Source: Methanobacteriota archaeon
GTDB lineage: Archaea > Methanobacteriota > Methanobacteria > Methanobacteriales > Methanobacteriaceae
DNA length: 64,000 bases
Assembly (NCBI GenBank): GCA_023440975.1
Contig: JAEZRD010000102.1
Coordinates: 1-64,000 of the forward strand
Direction: 5' to 3'
The position numbers and the translations under genes are program-made. Below, piece after piece: positions 17,084 to 26,212 of the stretch. How positions within the stretch are numbered: the stretch's first letter is position 1; each line of letters opens with the position of its first letter. Under the pieces are notes generated by a model that worked only from the letters and a program-made list of their open reading frames with translations, made no database searches and was not told the origin of the DNA.

Positions 17084-19408
17084 TTATTCTAAAGATTGAA
17101 TTTTATTATCAAAATCTTTAAACTTATCTGCTAAACCTCTAAAGTAAGGAATATAAACTCTTGCAAATTGTAAACGTTCTGGATCCATATTATGATCTAA
17201 GATATCATTACGAATATTATTCATTTTTCTCTCAACCTCAGAATACATTAAATCTCCAGGATATTCTCCAATAAATATTCCATCTGCACCATTTTCTAAA
17301 GCATAAATAATATGCTTAGGCATTACTCTATTTACTGAAATTACTTTAATAATATGAATAGTATCAGGGTATTGTACTCGATTAACACCAATATTATCAG
17401 CAGCAGTATAACCTATATTATCTAAAAATGCTAAAATACGTCTTTCACCAGGTTTTTTATCCTTTAACATTCCATATATTGTAGCAAATATTTTCTCATC
17501 AACATTTCCATTAATATTAATAGCATTATGTTGGCAAATTGTTAAGCATTTTCCACAACCAGAACAGCTCATTGGATCTATAAATAATTCATCATCTATA
17601 ACACTCATAGCTTTGTATTTACACATTTGGATACAATCACCACATAAGTTACAAATTTCATTATCTATTTCAGCTATAAATGGTTCAACTTCAATTCCAT
17701 CATGCATAATTTCAGATACTTTACTTGCAGCTGCATTAGCTTGCATAATACTTTCAGTTATATCTTTAGGATCTTGTGCAGTTCCACAAACATAAACTCC
17801 TTTAACATCAGTAGTTACAGGTTTAATTTTAGGATGAGCTTCTTTTACAAACATATCCTCAGTTAATCCCACATTTAATAACTTAGCCATGTCTTTAGTT
17901 CCTTGTGAAGGTTCTATAGCAGTTGATAACACCACCATGTCTGCTTCAATTTCCTTAAATTTCTTTTGTAAAGTATCTTCAACACGTATTACTAAATTAT
18001 CACCTTTTTTAACAACATCCCCCGGACGTCCCCGTATTAAACGTATTCCAGATTGTTGAGAGTGCTTATAATATTTCTCATACATTCCAGGTGTACGTAT
18101 ATCAGTATAACATATTACAATATCAGTATCCGGATATTTATGTTTAATAATATTAGCATTCTTCAATGCAACCATACAACAAACTTTACTACAATATTTA
18201 TGACCTTCTGGTTTTTCATCACGAGAACCCACACATTGAATCATAACTAACCGTTTAGGAACCTCACCATTACTTGGTTTTTCTAATTTACCCTTTGTAG
18301 GCCCATTAACTCCCATTATACGTCCTAACTCACTTTGTGTAATTACATCCTCATAACGACTATATCCATATTCTGGTCTTTTACCTGGATCAAATAGTTC
18401 ATGACCAGTAGCTATAATAACAGAACCTACAGTTATTGGAACATTTTCAGATTCCCCTTCTAAGTATATTGCATCCATACTACATTTCTTAATACATGCC
18501 CCACATTTTTTACAATTTTCCATATCTATAGTGTATGTATCAGGATATGCTTGAGAATATGGTTTGTAAATTGCTTTACGATTTGATAAACCATCATTAA
18601 ATTCATCAGGAACTTCTACAGGACAAACTTTTTCACATTCCCCACAACTGATACATCTATCACTATCAACATAACGAGGATTATTCTCTAAAACAACACT
18701 GAAAGTTCCTGCTCGTCTATCAATACTTTTCACTGTAGTATTAGTCAAAATATTAACATTATCATTTTCAACTACATTTTTAATAACAGGATTAAGAAGA
18801 CATAATCCACATTCTTCAGCAATCTTAACAGGAGAAAAAACTTTACCAATTCCAGCCATATGCCCTCCAATACTAGGTTTTTCTTCAATTAAAAAAACCT
18901 CATAACCTTGACGAGCTAAACTAGTAGCAGCACTTATACCACTAATACCTGCACCAATAACTGCTACACTATTAGGAGTCTGACAAAGAATTGGATCTAC
19001 AGCATGAGATTGTTTAACTTTTTCAATACTAGCATTAACTAAAGTTATAGCTTTATCTGTAATATTAGCATCATCTGGATGAACCCAACTACATTGCTCT
19101 CGTAAATTAACCATATCCATCAAATAAGGATTTAATGGTTTAATATAATCCTGAAAAGTTTTTTCATGAGAAATTGGAGAACATGCAACTATAACAACAC
19201 GATCCAAATTATTAGAAATAATATTATCCCGAATAATCTTTCGACCATTTAAACTACAAAGATTAGTATAAACTTCAATAATTTCAGCATCAATCTCTTC
19301 TTTCAATCTTTCAATATCTACTTTATCAGAGATATTTCCACCACATTTACAAATAAATACCCCTATCTTAATATCAGATTTATTTTGCACTGGCGATTTA
19401 ATAGACAT
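17084..19408 (-). CDS. hdrA: HdrA-like flavin/iron-sulfur subunit fused to a cysteine-free MvhD-like domain
   Basis: The 774-residue protein starts at the ATG at 19408, one base after the hdrB stop and behind a GAGGGG site. The N-terminal HdrA domain has CKCGGNISD and ACSPISHEKTF. FAD binding is shown by VAVIGAGISGISAA and the ECGLCLLNP cysteine pair. Ferredoxin motifs follow (CISCGECEKVC, CKKCGACIKKC, CNLCGDCIQMC, CSGCGKCLTIC), and QCVGSRDE plus YCSKVCC is typical HdrA. Residues 652-774 align with MvhD (QYPDTIHIIKV, NGADGIFIGEYPGD), but every MvhD iron-sulfur cysteine is replaced. The protein should bifurcate or route electrons to HdrBC, though not through a normal MvhD [2Fe-2S] cluster. It is probably a specialised paralog in a coenzyme M operon. 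Confidence 0.88.
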   Translation of the reverse strand: MSIKSPVQNKSDIKIGVFICKCGGNISDKVDIERLKEEIDAEIIEVYTNLCSLNGRKIIRDNIISNNLDRVVIVACSPISHEKTFQDYIKPLNPYLMDMVNLREQCSWVHPDDANITDKAITLVNASIEKVKQSHAVDPILCQTPNSVAVIGAGISGISAATSLARQGYEVFLIEEKPSIGGHMAGIGKVFSPVKIAEECGLCLLNPVIKNVVENDNVNILTNTTVKSIDRRAGTFSVVLENNPRYVDSDRCISCGECEKVCPVEVPDEFNDGLSNRKAIYKPYSQAYPDTYTIDMENCKKCGACIKKCSMDAIYLEGESENVPITVGSVIIATGHELFDPGKRPEYGYSRYEDVITQSELGRIMGVNGPTKGKLEKPSNGEVPKRLVMIQCVGSRDEKPEGHKYCSKVCCMVALKNANIIKHKYPDTDIVICYTDIRTPGMYEKYYKHSQQSGIRLIRGRPGDVVKKGDNLVIRVEDTLQKKFKEIEADMVVLSTAIEPSQGTKDMAKLLNVGLTEDMFVKEAHPKIKPVTTDVKGVYVCGTAQDPKDITESIMQANAAASKVSEIMHDGIEVEPFIAEIDNEICNLCGDCIQMCKYKAMSVIDDELFIDPMSCSGCGKCLTICQHNAININGNVDEKIFATIYGMLKDKKPGERRILAFLDNIGYTAADNIGVNRVQYPDTIHIIKVISVNRVMPKHIIYALENGADGIFIGEYPGDLMYSEVERKMNNIRNDILDHNMDPERLQFARVYIPYFRGLADKFKDFDNKIQSLE

Positions 19409-19409
19409 A

Positions 19410-20360
19410 TTATTTCCCCTCTTCTTTAATTTCTTTAAATTTTTCAAGTATTGGTTCTAATTTCACACTATGAGTTTGTATACCCGCCACAGTATAAGGA
19501 TCCGCACCCATAGACAATGCTATAAGCTGACTAACATTCAAATGATAAATACCAATTTTTTCACCAATTTGTTTTTCTATTACCGGTTGATACCTATCAT
19601 ATTGAATTTGACAATTAGGACACATATGAAGCAAGATGTCCACATTCTCATCTTTAAGTGAAAGTAATTTCTCTTTAGTAACTTCTAAAGAATAATCCCT
19701 ATTAACAAATCTTTGACGAAATCCATTTCCACAACTTAATCTTTTATGATCATACCATTTAACAGTATCCACACCACAAGCCTCAGCTAAATCATCTAAT
19801 AACATGGGATTTCTAACCCCATCAACAGTATCTTCATAATGTACCTTACAATAATGGCAGGCATGATGAGTAGCTATTCTAAAATCACTTAAATTATATT
19901 TACAAAGATCACTAATTTTATCACGATTATTGTACAATACTTCAACAACATGGAAAATATTTTCCCTAGAATCTGTATCTCCTTTGTTATAACATTTATC
20001 TTCTAATCCTGCCTCAATAAATATATTATTAACTTTTTCTCTAACTTCATCATTATTATTTAATATATTAGCTGATTTTTTATTAATTGCATAACAAGTT
20101 GAACATAACATAACTAAATTAGGGTGATCTAAAGATTTAGCTAAATTAAAATTACGAGCAGCTATAGCAGTTGTACTTAATTCATCAAAAACATCACTAT
20201 AATGCCCTAATCCCGTACAACAAGTCTGTTCTGGAGAAATTATATAATCTAATCCTAATTTATCAAATATGTATTTTGTTGAGGATTCTATTCCTGGATA
20301 TTCAACATTAACCATACAAGATTTAAAAAGTAAGAATTTTTCATTAGGTATATCCTTCAT
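19410..20360 (-). CDS. hdrB: HdrB-like subunit with an incomplete second CCG motif
   Basis: The 316-residue CCG-domain protein normally holds two non-cubane [4Fe-4S] clusters that split the CoM-S-S-CoB disulfide. The first motif is complete (Cys15, Cys47-Cys48, Cys86, Cys89). The second has Cys168, then Ser209-Cys210 in place of the Cys-Cys pair, then Cys247 and Cys250. Ser209 is encoded by AGT at 19734-19736, one base from a Cys TGT. The start overlaps the hdrC stop as ATGA, giving tight coupling. The physiological substrate may differ from the canonical heterodisulfide. That is inference from the missing ligand and the coenzyme M neighbours. Confidence 0.87.
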   Translation of the reverse strand: MKDIPNEKFLLFKSCMVNVEYPGIESSTKYIFDKLGLDYIISPEQTCCTGLGHYSDVFDELSTTAIAARNFNLAKSLDHPNLVMLCSTCYAINKKSANILNNNDEVREKVNNIFIEAGLEDKCYNKGDTDSRENIFHVVEVLYNNRDKISDLCKYNLSDFRIATHHACHYCKVHYEDTVDGVRNPMLLDDLAEACGVDTVKWYDHKRLSCGNGFRQRFVNRDYSLEVTKEKLLSLKDENVDILLHMCPNCQIQYDRYQPVIEKQIGEKIGIYHLNVSQLIALSMGADPYTVAGIQTHSVKLEPILEKFKEIKEEGK

Positions 20361-20953
20361 AAGTCATCTCCCTCATTTTTAATCTTTTTTAAACGTTTTT
20401 GAAAACCTGAATATTTTAATATTAAGTCTACTTCATCTACAGTTTTTTTTGGAGGATTTAATGGACCTAAATCTAATTCATCCCTTATACTTGATAAATT
20501 TGCTTTAAAATTTACCCACTCAGGACCAAAATCTCTAGCCAAATCTTTTATAAAATTATTAGGGATACTTCCAGTACCCTGATTAATATAAGTTTCACCA
20601 TAATTTGCAAATGGTTCTAATTTATCATTTACTTCATCCTTATCAAATGCAATTTGTTTAAGTACCTGATTAACCTCACATACACTATTTCCTACTGGAC
20701 AAATACTTTGACAAGTATAACAATAAAAACAATCCCATAAAGTTTCATCTTTGATTATAGTTTCATCACCCTCAAGTACTCTTTCAATAATATCTCGAGG
20801 ATTATAATCACTGTGTTTAGCTGCAGGACATACACTTGTACACATTCCACATTGAACACAACGTAACAATCCTAAATCTTTAGATGATCTAGGATTTTTA
20901 ATTATTACCTCTGCAAGTTCTAGAGGGTTTTCATTAATTTTTTGAGTATTCAT
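20357..20953 (-). CDS. hdrC: HdrC-like ferredoxin subunit
   Basis: The 198-residue iron-sulfur protein has two [4Fe-4S] motifs, CVQCGMCTSVCP and CFYCYTCQSICP, linking HdrA to HdrB. The ATG at 20953 is chosen because GGAACTGAT, close to the archaeal GGAGGTGAT consensus, lies just before it. The TTG five codons upstream is inside that site. It is the first gene of the hdrC-hdrB-hdrA-marker16-comA unit and lies 81 nt downstream of a clear TATA box and operator. It has a longer charged tail than the minimal HdrC. Confidence 0.88.
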   Translation of the reverse strand: MNTQKINENPLELAEVIIKNPRSSKDLGLLRCVQCGMCTSVCPAAKHSDYNPRDIIERVLEGDETIIKDETLWDCFYCYTCQSICPVGNSVCEVNQVLKQIAFDKDEVNDKLEPFANYGETYINQGTGSIPNNFIKDLARDFGPEWVNFKANLSSIRDELDLGPLNPPKKTVDEVDLILKYSGFQKRLKKIKNEGDDL

Positions 20954-21446
20954 AAATATCAGTTCCAAAAAAGAATAAGGGAAAAATAGTTGTAAAAATT
21001 CCTTAATTAATTTAATATTATTAGATAAATCTACATATATAAGTTTTTTTATTAAATATACTAATGTAACCTTATTAGTTCAATTAATAATTAAATAAAT
21101 GAATAAATTTTAATAAAAATAAACAATAACAACATTTTTTTAAAATTTTATTAGTTCATAAAATGATAAAATTTCCATTAAAAAAAATAGTTTAAAAAGA
21201 TTAAAATAAGAATAATAATAAAAAATATAAGTTAAACTTATACTTTCCAAATAAAATAACTCTAAAATAAGAATAAAAAATAATCAAAAGAAATATAGAT
21301 TATTTAAAAAAAATTAAAGTTAACCCAATAAGCTTACATAAACACTTATTTAAAAAATGAAAAATCAAGCTAAAAATTTTATAAATAAAAAATTTTATTG
21401 CAATAATATGATTACATGAAAATAAAAAAAAGCTAAAATTACTTAA
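20954..21446. other. Intergenic region upstream of hdrC
   Basis: This is about 490 nt without a gene. The part near hdrC is its leader and promoter. Farther away are a partial operator copy at 21148-21158 and a 17-bp palindrome TATAAGTT-A-AACTTATA at 21226-21242. The rest is A-rich trailing sequence of the UPF0280 gene. No tRNA-like or other structured RNA was seen. Confidence 0.5.
21034..21082 (-). promoter_or_regulatory. Promoter of the hdrCBA-comA unit: TATA box plus 19-nt operator
   Basis: On the minus strand a TATA box TTATATATG (21034-21042) is preceded by exactly 21 nt and then the motif whose plus-strand form is ATGTAACCTTATTAGTTCA (21064-21082). The same motif with one mismatch and the same 21-nt spacing occurs at 37312-37361 before the ABC transporter. 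A partial copy, TTATTAGTTCA, sits at 21148-21158. The identical geometry argues for a shared regulator binding directly upstream of the TATA box. Confidence 0.75.
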
Positions 21447-22187
21447 TTAATCTATTTCCTCAAAGTTTTCAAGGTCAAATGAAGAATTAATACCTACAAT
21501 ATTTGGTAAATCACCAATCATACCTATATAATCGTTTAAAATAATAATCCCTCCATTAAAATAATCACGAAAATCTTCTGCAAAATCTAAAGCATTGTTA
21601 ACAGCATCTTCATCTGTTTTACCTTTAACATGATTACAAATACTAGTAGCTAAACTATCAGCATAAGCCGTATTCTTACTTATAATACTAACAACATCTG
21701 CTTTACCAAAGCTAGTTGAAAATCCCACAGTAGCAGATGAAGAGCAAATACCCAATTTATTACCTGATTTAAATTTAAAACCTAATTTACCAGAAAATGA
21801 AGATTTCCCTGCATAAATTCCACAAATAAAGTCTTTATCATTAACAAAACTAATATCCCCCCCATTATCCACAATAGAATACTTACTTCCACAATTAATT
21901 AAATAATCTCGAGAAAATTCAGCTATAGTGCCTGCTAAAGCAGCAGTAGGACCTACACCTGCAATTTGCCCAGCATCACACATTTTCTTAATAATTTCGG
22001 GAGCATCATCATCAGGATTTATAGGGTCAAAACTTCCACTAAAAATAGGATGATATTTCATATAATTCTTAATATCATATCTAACATTTAAAATATAATC
22101 TGTTAAGTTATTTTGAGATAAATCAGTTATTAAATTGATTTTAGTCTCTTCAATATCAATTTTTGAATTAAATGTATTAAATTTCAT
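21447..22187 (-). CDS. UPF0280 family protein (ApbE-like fold)
   Basis: The 246-residue archaeal protein has the family blocks AGQIAGVGPTAALAGTIAEF, IVDNGGDIS and ICSSSATVGFSTSFGKADVV followed by AYADSLATSICN. UPF0280 is related to ApbE-type flavin transferase/thiamine-linked proteins and is conserved in methanogens, but its role is unknown. It lies 22 nt after the PHP hydrolase gene on the same strand, so the two are likely cotranscribed. It is upstream of hdrC but separated by about 490 nt and a new promoter. Confidence 0.85.
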   Translation of the reverse strand: MKFNTFNSKIDIEETKINLITDLSQNNLTDYILNVRYDIKNYMKYHPIFSGSFDPINPDDDAPEIIKKMCDAGQIAGVGPTAALAGTIAEFSRDYLINCGSKYSIVDNGGDISFVNDKDFICGIYAGKSSFSGKLGFKFKSGNKLGICSSSATVGFSTSFGKADVVSIISKNTAYADSLATSICNHVKGKTDEDAVNNALDFAEDFRDYFNGGIIILNDYIGMIGDLPNIVGINSSFDLENFEEID

Positions 22188-22209
22188 AAAAAAAGGGGGA
22201 AAATAATTT

Positions 22210-22869
22210 TTATAATCTTTTATTAAGTATTTTTCTAGGATTTTCTATTAATGCATTCATGGCTTGTGCATCATTTAATCCTGCTCCTCGAGCAATATTA
22301 TAAGCCTGTTCAAATGTGATTAAATCTTCAGGTGCATGACAATCAGTATCAACAATTAAATCTGCACCAATTTCTGTAGCTAATTGAGCAACATGACCAT
22401 TTCCTAAACAGTGCCCTTTACGAGCTGAAATTTCTAAAGCAATACCATTTTCTTTAGCCAAAATAACTTCTTCTTTAGTGATTAATCCAGGATGGCCTAA
22501 TATATCTATATCAGATTGTAATGCTGCATGGTTTGTCCCTTCAACTACAGGTTCTGCAAGTGTTTCTCCATGAACAACAACTATTTTTGCACCTAATTCT
22601 CGACAATGTATAGCTAGTTCACCAATTGATTCAGCAGGAACATGTGTTATTTCTGCACCTAAAACTACATTAATACCCCACTTACTGTTAACATCATCTA
22701 TTGCACCCATTAATTTAGGTAAGTTTTCTACATTAGAATAATCAACATGATCGGTTATAGCTATTGTATCATGATTTAAAACATCAGCTCTACGTGCTAA
22801 TTCACTAGGCAATAATTCACCATCACTAAATAAACTGTGCATATGTAAATCTATTCTTTTATATACCAA
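22210..22869 (-). CDS. PHP-domain metal-dependent phosphoesterase
   Basis: The 219-residue PHP (polymerase and histidinol phosphatase) family protein has the metal-ligand motifs DLHMHSLFSDGE, AITDHVDYS, GAEITH, VVHGE, ILGHPG and VDTDCHAPED. It probably hydrolyses a small phosphate ester in the cytoplasm. The substrate is not known for this archaeal subgroup. The start is a TTG behind GGAG. It is the first gene of a two-gene unit with UPF0280. Confidence 0.85.
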   Translation of the reverse strand: MVYKRIDLHMHSLFSDGELLPSELARRADVLNHDTIAITDHVDYSNVENLPKLMGAIDDVNSKWGINVVLGAEITHVPAESIGELAIHCRELGAKIVVVHGETLAEPVVEGTNHAALQSDIDILGHPGLITKEEVILAKENGIALEISARKGHCLGNGHVAQLATEIGADLIVDTDCHAPEDLITFEQAYNIARGAGLNDAQAMNALIENPRKILNKRL

Positions 22870-23011
22870 ATCAATAATCTCCTTTAAAATATAGGCATTC
22901 TTATATAATATTTTAGTTATATCTTAAATTATATTATATTAAATATTTAAGGGTTCATATTTTTTTAGTAATATTAATATTTTATTTTTAATATAGAAGT
23001 CGTGATAGAAA

Positions 23012-23884
23012 ATGAAAGAAGTTAGTGTATTCGTACCTTCACATATTACTGGTTTTTTTAATATACATGATGACACTACCCCATTACAAACAGGATCTAA
23101 GGGTGCAGGAATATTATTAAACCGTGGAATTACAACTCAGATTAAATTAAACCCAAATGGAAAAGAAACAGAAATAATCATTAATGATGAATGCAAAAGC
23201 GAAAATGAAACTGTTATTCGTAAAACTATTGAATTAATGAAAAATGAATTCAATTTTAATGAAAACTTTATTATTAATCAAAAAATTGATGTTCCTGTAG
23301 GTTGTGGATTCGGAACAAGTGCCGCATCTGCATTAGGTGTTAGTTTAGCATTAACTAAACTAATTAAACTACCAATTTCCCCATTAAAAGCAGGACAATA
23401 TGCACACATCGTTGAAGTTAGTCTTGGTACTGGACTTGGTGATGTTATAGCTGAAATGGAAAAGGGTTTAGTTCTTAGAATAAAACCTGGAGCCCCAGGA
23501 TATGGAGAATGTGAAGTTATAAACACAAATAATGATTTGTATACAGTAACTAAAACATTAAGCGGTCTTAAAACCAAAGACATTATTACTAATCCTAAAG
23601 AAAAAGAAAAAATAACTAATGTAGGATTAAAAATGGAAGAAAAATTCATTAAACTTCCAAGTATTAACACTTTTTTAAACTATTCTTACCAATTTGCAGA
23701 GCAGACAGAACTTCTAAATTCTAAGGTTAAAAAAGTAATAGATGATTTAAACACAAAAACATTCGGTGCAAGTATGGCTATGCTTGGAAATACCGCTTTT
23801 GCAATAACTGATAACATAAGCGAAATTGATACTGATGAATACGCAATCTCCAAATTATACACTGATGGAATTAAATATTTATAA
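23012..23884 (+). CDS. Pantoate kinase (GHMP family)
   Basis: The 290-residue archaeal pantoate kinase makes 4-phosphopantoate in the archaeal branch of coenzyme A biosynthesis. Recognised features are VPSHITGFFNIHDD at the N-terminus, the GHMP ATP loop PVGCGFGTSAASALG at about residues 95-109, VSLGTGLGDVIAE, and MAMLGNTAFA at the C-terminus. The length is normal. It is followed after 24 nt by a small methyltransferase gene on the same strand. Confidence 0.92.
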   Translation: MKEVSVFVPSHITGFFNIHDDTTPLQTGSKGAGILLNRGITTQIKLNPNGKETEIIINDECKSENETVIRKTIELMKNEFNFNENFIINQKIDVPVGCGFGTSAASALGVSLALTKLIKLPISPLKAGQYAHIVEVSLGTGLGDVIAEMEKGLVLRIKPGAPGYGECEVINTNNDLYTVTKTLSGLKTKDIITNPKEKEKITNVGLKMEEKFIKLPSINTFLNYSYQFAEQTELLNSKVKKVIDDLNTKTFGASMAMLGNTAFAITDNISEIDTDEYAISKLYTDGIKYL

Positions 23885-23908
23885 AAAAATAATAGGATTA
23901 ATTTTTAT

Positions 23909-24436
23909 ATGATTCAAATTGCTTACAAAATGAAGATGTACCGAGAGATTTTAGATAATATATTGAAACCTAATGATACTGTTTGTGAATTAGGTTGTCA
24001 TGTTGGTAAGTCTAGCCAATTCATTTTAGACAGAATATCTGATGGGGAACTTATTGCATTAGACAATAGTCCAGAAGCAGACAATAAAATGAATATTTTA
24101 AAAAAAGATTATTCTAATTTAACTTTTATTAATTGTGATGTTAGATTACATGAGAGTTTAAAAACTGTTAAAGAAAAAATTGAAAAATGTGATGTTTTAA
24201 GTGTCGATTTAGGCGGTGGTTATCATCCAGATACAGTTTTTAAAGTTTATTATATTTGGTCATCCACTTTTAAACCACGAGATACAATTATTAGAAATCG
24301 TGGATTAATTGATTTTCTAAACACTGCTAATTGTATGGAGAATATTCACTCTGAAAATGGTTATCTTGATAGTTGTGGAGATATGGGTATTCCTCCACAA
24401 ATTAAAGAATTTCAATTATGGAGTAAAAAAATTTAA
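23909..24436 (+). CDS. Class I SAM-dependent methyltransferase-like protein
   Basis: The 175-residue Rossmann-fold protein has the SAM-binding motif VCELGCHVGKSSQF (residues 26-39), an acidic end of strand 2 (ALDNSPEA) and INCDVRL. After DVLSVDLGGGYHPD comes a C-terminal segment with several cysteines. The substrate is unknown. It is probably cotranscribed with pantoate kinase and ends directly against thpR on the opposite strand with no spacer. Confidence 0.75.
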   Translation: MIQIAYKMKMYREILDNILKPNDTVCELGCHVGKSSQFILDRISDGELIALDNSPEADNKMNILKKDYSNLTFINCDVRLHESLKTVKEKIEKCDVLSVDLGGGYHPDTVFKVYYIWSSTFKPRDTIIRNRGLIDFLNTANCMENIHSENGYLDSCGDMGIPPQIKEFQLWSKKI

Positions 24437-25003
24437 TTATTCTTTTTTTAAGGGAAATACTTTTAAATCTTCATAAATAGGGCCATTAGAAGTTAAAGTA
24501 CTTTTCTTCAAATGTAATTTATCAACAGTCATTTCCCCAATGAAAACTTCATTATTTTCTTGGATAATTTTTTGAACTTTTTGTTTATTTTTAGCATTCT
24601 TCATTCTACCAATAGTTAAATGACTAGTATAATTTCGCTCTTTTTTAAATCCTAATTTATTAAACTCATTATCTAATTTCTTTTCTAATAACTCTAACTC
24701 GGAATTATTATCAATCCCAACCCAAATAACTTTTATATGATCAGAATTAGGAAATGTTCCCATTCCTTCAACACGTAAATTAAATTGTGAAAAATCTTTT
24801 AATACATTATTAGTTGCTTTTTCAATTTTATTTAACTTATCTTCTGAAACATCACCAAAGAACTTAAGTGTTAAATGCATATTATCTGCTGTAACATACT
24901 TAATATTTGCATCTGTATTTTTAAATTCTTTAATTAAATTATTAATTAATGGTTTTAAATCTGGTTCAATTTCTATTGCTAAAAAGCTTCTAATCCCACT
25001 CAT
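24437..25003 (-). CDS. thpR: RNA 2',3'-cyclic phosphodiesterase (2H family)
   Basis: The 188-residue 2H phosphoesterase, formerly called 2'-5' RNA ligase, has two catalytic HxT motifs: HLTLKFFG near residue 46 and HLTIGRM near residue 131. It opens RNA 2',3'-cyclic phosphates to 2'-phosphate ends. The ATG at 25003 is preferred over 25012 because AAGTGAT lies 5 nt before it and family members start MSGIRSFLAIE. It is convergent with the methyltransferase gene. Confidence 0.92.
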   Translation of the reverse strand: MSGIRSFLAIEIEPDLKPLINNLIKEFKNTDANIKYVTADNMHLTLKFFGDVSEDKLNKIEKATNNVLKDFSQFNLRVEGMGTFPNSDHIKVIWVGIDNNSELELLEKKLDNEFNKLGFKKERNYTSHLTIGRMKNAKNKQKVQKIIQENNEVFIGEMTVDKLHLKKSTLTSNGPIYEDLKVFPLKKE

Positions 25004-25048
25004 TATAATCACTTACTAAAAAAAAGGAGGAAAATAAGTTAAAAAAAC

Positions 25049-26182
25049 TTATTTTTCTATAATAGTTTCATCAATTGCCATTCCAAAGTGTCTTGCACTT
25101 TCATCAATGAAAACTTTAACTTTATCACCAGGTTTTAAATCTGACACACTTACAGCTTCATCATCTGCAGATACTACACGTATTGTTTCAGCATTTTGTA
25201 ATAATGATTTGATTTTAACATCTTCATATTCTGCTTCTAAAAGTAGTAATGGTCTTTTTTCAATTTTACATCTTCCCACTATACTTTGACGTGTTGTTCC
25301 ATCTTGGTTGACAATTAAAACTTCATCTCCAGCTTCAAGTTCAGCTAAATATCGTGTTTTATTACCTGGCACCATCACATAAGCTTGTACCGGTCCAGCA
25401 TTAACTCTAAAAGGTCTTGATGCAACATATTCACTTTCTAATGATTCACTATGCACTAAAAACATTGCTTTACTATATGATCCTACAAGCATTCCTTCTC
25501 CTGGAACCATCATAGAAGTCGTATCAATACAAACTCGATCTCCACTACCTAAAGCTTTAACATTGGTAATTGTGGCTTCTTTTAAATTATATTGTTCTTG
25601 TGATAGGTTATCGATTAAATCAGCCATTTCTTTAATTTGTGCAAAGTCTTTAGGTTCGAAAATTACTCCGTCAGTTCCAATTTCTAAAGTCTCAAGGGCT
25701 ACTTTTGCTTCATCAGTATTTGCAACAGCCGCTATAATTTTAACATTTTGGGTTTGTAAATCTGCGATGATATTTTCTAAAGGTATAACAGTCCAATCTG
25801 TACCTACAAGAATAAGATAATCTACAATTTTACCTAATTTAGTGGCTAATTGTTCATGTTTCTTATCAATTATCTCAATATAAGCTGCAACTATATCTCC
25901 ATCATTTTTATGATTTTTAGCATCTTGTAAGTCTTTTGATTCTTCAAGATTTTCTGCTAAAGGTAAAGTATTATCTCCTTCCCCATCCACACCAACTAAA
26001 TATATTTCAGCTTCTGGATGATTTGCTATTATGTTAATGTTTGCAAGTTTATTGATGTTAGTTACCTCATCTTGAGTGTCCATAATGCAATCTATTCCAG
26101 ATTCTAATGCAGTGGTTATTAAATCTTTTTTATCATCCCAAGATTTTTCAGGGGATATTATCCATGCAAATTTATTCTTCAT
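25049..26182 (-). CDS. aroB': 3-Dehydroquinate synthase, type II (archaeal)
   Basis: The 377-residue enzyme of the alternative aromatic amino acid pathway converts 2-amino-3,7-dideoxy-D-threo-hept-6-ulosonate to 3-dehydroquinate with NAD. It shows the family start KFAWIISPEKSWDDKK, ILVGTDWTVIPLENIIA, GSGDRVCIDTTSMMVPGEG and FRVNAGPVQAYVMVPG. It is not related to bacterial AroB. It lies 30 nt downstream of the aldolase-type partner, forming an aroA'-aroB' operon under a TrpY-like promoter. Confidence 0.95.
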   Translation of the reverse strand: MKNKFAWIISPEKSWDDKKDLITTALESGIDCIMDTQDEVTNINKLANINIIANHPEAEIYLVGVDGEGDNTLPLAENLEESKDLQDAKNHKNDGDIVAAYIEIIDKKHEQLATKLGKIVDYLILVGTDWTVIPLENIIADLQTQNVKIIAAVANTDEAKVALETLEIGTDGVIFEPKDFAQIKEMADLIDNLSQEQYNLKEATITNVKALGSGDRVCIDTTSMMVPGEGMLVGSYSKAMFLVHSESLESEYVASRPFRVNAGPVQAYVMVPGNKTRYLAELEAGDEVLIVNQDGTTRQSIVGRCKIEKRPLLLLEAEYEDVKIKSLLQNAETIRVVSADDEAVSVSDLKPGDKVKVFIDESARHFGMAIDETIIEK

Positions 26183-26212
26183 ACTAATTACCTTTCATTA
26201 CATAGAATATAT

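Noticed and set aside
19945..19960. TGTACA inside hdrB
   Set aside because: It lies in coding sequence with no promoter context.
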